A stretch of 6,540 bases of DNA, from positions 1-6,540 of the forward strand of contig JAEZYO010000640.1 of NCBI GenBank assembly GCA_023419055.1, read 5' to 3'. The notes below the pieces were generated by a model that was not told where the DNA came from, searched no databases, and saw nothing but the letters and a program-made list of their open reading frames with translations. Each line of letters starts with the position of its first letter. Position 1 is the first letter of the stretch. The stretch comes from Pseudomonadota bacterium (GTDB lineage: Bacteria; Myxococcota; Polyangia; Polyangiales; Polyangiaceae). Made by a program: the position numbers and the translations under genes. Below, one piece after another: positions 4,701 through 6,540 of the stretch.

Positions 4701-6113
4701 ATGAACGCAGAAGCCGAGCTCGAGCCCGGGGGCGCCAAGCCTGCTCCTCGCGGCGTCCACGACATGACCCAAGGCAAGCCCCGCTCCCATGTGGTGCGGG
4801 TGATGTTGTTCATCTTGGCCGGGATGACGGTCCAAACCCTGTACGGGCTGGTCGACATCTACTGGGTAGGGCGGCTCGGAAAGGAGGCCGTCGCCGCCGT
4901 GGCGCTTTCGAGCAACCTCATGTTCGTCGCGCTCGCCGTGTCGCAGATGCTCTCCGTCGGTTGCGTGGCGCTCATCTCGCAGGCGGCCGGGCGAAAAGAG
5001 CACGAGGAGGTGCAACGCTTGTTCAACCAGGCGCAGAGCCTCGCGACCTGGGCCGGCGTGCTGTTCTTGAGCGTGGGTTTCGCGCTCCATCGCATCTACG
5101 CGGAGAAGCTGTCCGGCGACGCCGTGACCGCGGAGCTTGCCGCCACGTTCTTGCGCGGTTTCATCCCCGCGCTCGCCTTGCAGTTCACGATGATTGGCTT
5201 GGGCTCGGCGCTGCGCGGTATCGGCGAGATGAAGCCGGGCCTCATCGCGCAAACCGCGAGCGTGTTGCTCAACCTACTGCTCGCCCCGTTCCTCGTCTTC
5301 GGTTGGGGAACCGGTCGCCCGCTCGGCGTGTTCGGCGCGGCGCTCGCGACGCTCATCGCTACCGCCGCAGCGGTGGTGGGGCTCATGGTTTACCTCGCGC
5401 GAGGTAAGATCTTCCTGCGCCTTCGTCTCCGCGACTGGCGGCCGCACTTCGCGACCTGGCGCAAGATGCTCGGCATCGGGCTGCCCGCCGGAGCGGAGTT
5501 CTTGCTGCTCTCCATCACCATGGGAGTCACGTACGCGGTCACGCGGCAGTTCGGAGCAGAGGCGCAGGCGGGCTTCGGCATCGGCTCGAGGCTCATGCAG
5601 GCCGGCTTCATGCCGGCGGTCGCCATCAGCTTTTCGGCGGCAGCGGTGGTCGGTCAGAACTACGGCGCGCGCGCCTTCGGTCGCGTGCGCGAGACGGCGT
5701 TCGAGAGCATCAAGCTCGTGCTCTGGTTCATGCTGTTCATCACGGTGGTCTGTCAGGTGGTGCCGGAAGAGCTCGTGTCACTCTTCTCGTCGGTGCCTGG
5801 CGTCGTTGCCGCGGGAGTCGATTACCTCGAGGTCGTCTCGTGGGGCTACTTCGCGAGCGGGATGATGTTCGTCGGGGCCGGCGTCTTTCAGGGACTCGGC
5901 AACACCTGGCCCTCATTGCTCGCGTCCGGCGCGCGGACGCTCGCCTTTACGGTGCCGGTCCTCGTGTTGAGCTCGCGCGCGGGGTTTCAGCTTCACACCA
6001 TCTGGATCGTCTGGCTCGTCACCGCGATCGGACAGCTCGGGCTGCAGCTCCTTTTCCTGCGCCGCGAGCTCGAGCTCAAGGCTCCTGTGCCGGCGCCGAG
6101 CGTCGCGTCTTGA
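4701..6113 (+). CDS. MATE family multidrug/cation antiporter (NorM/DinF-like)
   Basis: A 470-residue inner-membrane exporter that should expel drugs or metabolites in exchange for Na+ or H+. Twelve hydrophobic segments are visible, at about 31-56, 63-93, 114-132, 151-173, 181-202, 209-233, 256-280, 291-319, 334-354, 375-400, 407-425 and 431-455. They form two six-helix MatE halves, with the usual length for the family. Typical motifs are MTQGKPRSHVVRVMLFILAG (22-41), QTLYGLVDIYWVGRLG with the helix-1 Asp52, GLGSALRGIGEMKPG (166-180) and VFQGLGNTWPS (395-405). The NxxLDP motif of many members reads NLLLAP here (Ala195). ATG 4701 gives a plausible 21-residue polar N-terminus; Met22 (4764) is an alternative that aligns with the family's first conserved stretch. 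Neither has a clear Shine-Dalgarno. It lies directly after the DUF2239 gene and its palindrome, suggesting shared control. Confidence 0.93.
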   Translation: MNAEAELEPGGAKPAPRGVHDMTQGKPRSHVVRVMLFILAGMTVQTLYGLVDIYWVGRLGKEAVAAVALSSNLMFVALAVSQMLSVGCVALISQAAGRKEHEEVQRLFNQAQSLATWAGVLFLSVGFALHRIYAEKLSGDAVTAELAATFLRGFIPALALQFTMIGLGSALRGIGEMKPGLIAQTASVLLNLLLAPFLVFGWGTGRPLGVFGAALATLIATAAAVVGLMVYLARGKIFLRLRLRDWRPHFATWRKMLGIGLPAGAEFLLLSITMGVTYAVTRQFGAEAQAGFGIGSRLMQAGFMPAVAISFSAAAVVGQNYGARAFGRVRETAFESIKLVLWFMLFITVVCQVVPEELVSLFSSVPGVVAAGVDYLEVVSWGYFASGMMFVGAGVFQGLGNTWPSLLASGARTLAFTVPVLVLSSRAGFQLHTIWIVWLVTAIGQLGLQLLFLRRELELKAPVPAPSVAS

Positions 6114-6278
6114 GTCACTCGCCGAGCCGTTCGACATCACGCTGCCTTCACTCTCCAACACCTCGAGGTGCTCGCACAGCGCGCGCAGAGGGGGCGCCGT
6201 TTCCAGCAACTGACGACTACGTGCTCGGGCTCAAGGTCGGCGCACGCACGGAAGAAGAAGGAGAAGCAGAAGAAGTGA
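6112..6278 (+). pseudogene. Remnant of an ArsR-family transcription regulator
   Basis: No intact frame exists, but pieces of an ArsR helix-turn-helix protein appear in order. Frame 1 (6112-6158) reads ESLAEPFDITLPSLS, the start of the recognition region. After a one-base loss the text continues in frame 3 from 6159 as HLEVLAQRA; the ancestral sequence would read PSLSKHLEVL. RRFQQL (6195-6212) then moves to frame 2 as DDYVLGLK (6212-6235), matching the C-terminal helix of the family. A basic tail HARKKKEKQKK ends in TGA (6276-6278), frame 3, like the lysine-rich ends of ArsR proteins that precede AHSA1 genes. About 35-40 N-terminal residues and roughly 25-30 middle residues are missing. The first recognisable residues overlap the MATE stop codon. 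The identification of the HTH piece is good; the later pieces are weaker. Confidence 0.6.
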
Positions 6279-6540
6279 CCTCGATTCCAAGTTGGAACTC
6301 GTGCTGAAGCGCTTCGTCAACGTACCACCCGAGCTGATGTGGACCGCGTGGTCGGAGCACGAGCACGTCGCTTCACGGCGGTGATTCGCTTCGAGCCGCA
6401 AGGCGAAGGGACGAACTACACCGCGCGCGTCGTGCACGCCGACGAAGCGAGGAAGAGCAAGCTCGACGGGATGGGCTCCTTCGACGGGTGGGGCAGCGCC
6501 ACGGACCAACTCGCTCGAACGCTGCGTCGTCGATTGGCTC
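6277..6540 (+). pseudogene. Remnant of an AHSA1/SRPBCC-domain gene with a large internal deletion (runs to the window edge)
   Basis: Frame 1 from 6277 reads DLDSKLELVLKRFVNVPPEL and then MWTAWSEHEHV, the N-terminal strand and helix of an AHSA1-type START-like domain. It soon hits TGA at 6382-6384. Frame 3 from 6372 reads FTAVIRFEPQGEGTNYTARV, then HADEARKSKLDGMG and SFDGWGSATDQLA, the C-terminal half of the same family. The normal text between these (the 'KWWxP' stretch and several strands, perhaps 75-80 residues) is absent, so an out-of-frame deletion joined the two ends near 6370. A GTG at 6275-6277 overlaps the ArsR remnant's TGA as GTGA, the usual coupling of ArsR and AHSA1 pairs, but one base is missing between it and the SKLEL frame. 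The protein cannot be made intact. The 3' end lies at or beyond the window edge. Confidence 0.7.

Noticed and set aside
5840..6307. A 155-codon open frame overlapping the MATE gene's 3' end.
   Set aside because: Most of it is an out-of-frame reading of the MATE gene. The part after 6113 crosses the ArsR remnant and keeps only a short piece of its frame.
1..6540. The palindrome GAGCTC occurs about 28 times, roughly ten times more than base composition predicts.
   Set aside because: By phase, 25 of the 28 lie exactly in frame as Glu-Leu codon pairs (GAG CTC) of the called genes on both strands. Only those at 548, 4000 and 5969 do not. Codon preference explains it, and it supports the chosen frames rather than indicating a repeat element.

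Overview
The window is GC-rich, densely coding DNA. Codon use is strongly biased: Glu-Leu pairs are almost always GAG-CTC. It looks chromosomal, from a soil-type high-GC Gram-negative bacterium. A myxobacterial (Polyangiales-like) or related origin is my best guess. That rests on codon bias, an Ig-like repeat surface protein, an ECF42-type sigma factor and a DUF2239 protein; nothing in the window fixes the taxon.

Layout, left to right. (1) 1-507, +: the C-terminal end of a repeat-containing bacterial Ig-like protein that enters from outside the window. (2) 644-2741, -: a three-gene operon read right to left, with an AhpD-like/carboxymuconolactone decarboxylase family protein, a YciI/DGPF protein and an ECF42-type sigma factor with a long C-terminal extension. 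It ends in a hairpin terminator that contains the sigma gene's stop codon. (3) 2742-3005: a divergent intergenic region. (4) 3006-4001, +: a zinc-independent MDR oxidoreductase of the quinone reductase type. (5) 4026-6113, +: a DUF2239 gene followed by a 12-helix MATE efflux transporter. The same 13-base sequence, containing the palindrome TACCCGGGTA, lies just before each start codon. (6) 6112 to the right edge: the decayed remains of an ArsR regulator and AHSA1/SRPBCC gene pair, with internal deletions and frameshifts.

The best candidate for an undescribed system is part 5. The DUF2239 protein has a central segment that reads like a ribbon-helix-helix DNA-binding fold. The palindrome sits inside a good sigma-70-type promoter in front of its own gene and recurs in front of the pump gene. 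I infer a self-regulating repressor and efflux pump cassette; this is a hypothesis from sequence only. The second point of interest is the sigma operon. It joins the usual ECF42 partner (DGPF protein) to a CMD-family protein, a class known mainly as a partner of ECF41, and the CMD protein lacks the glutamate that normally precedes its CxxC motif.
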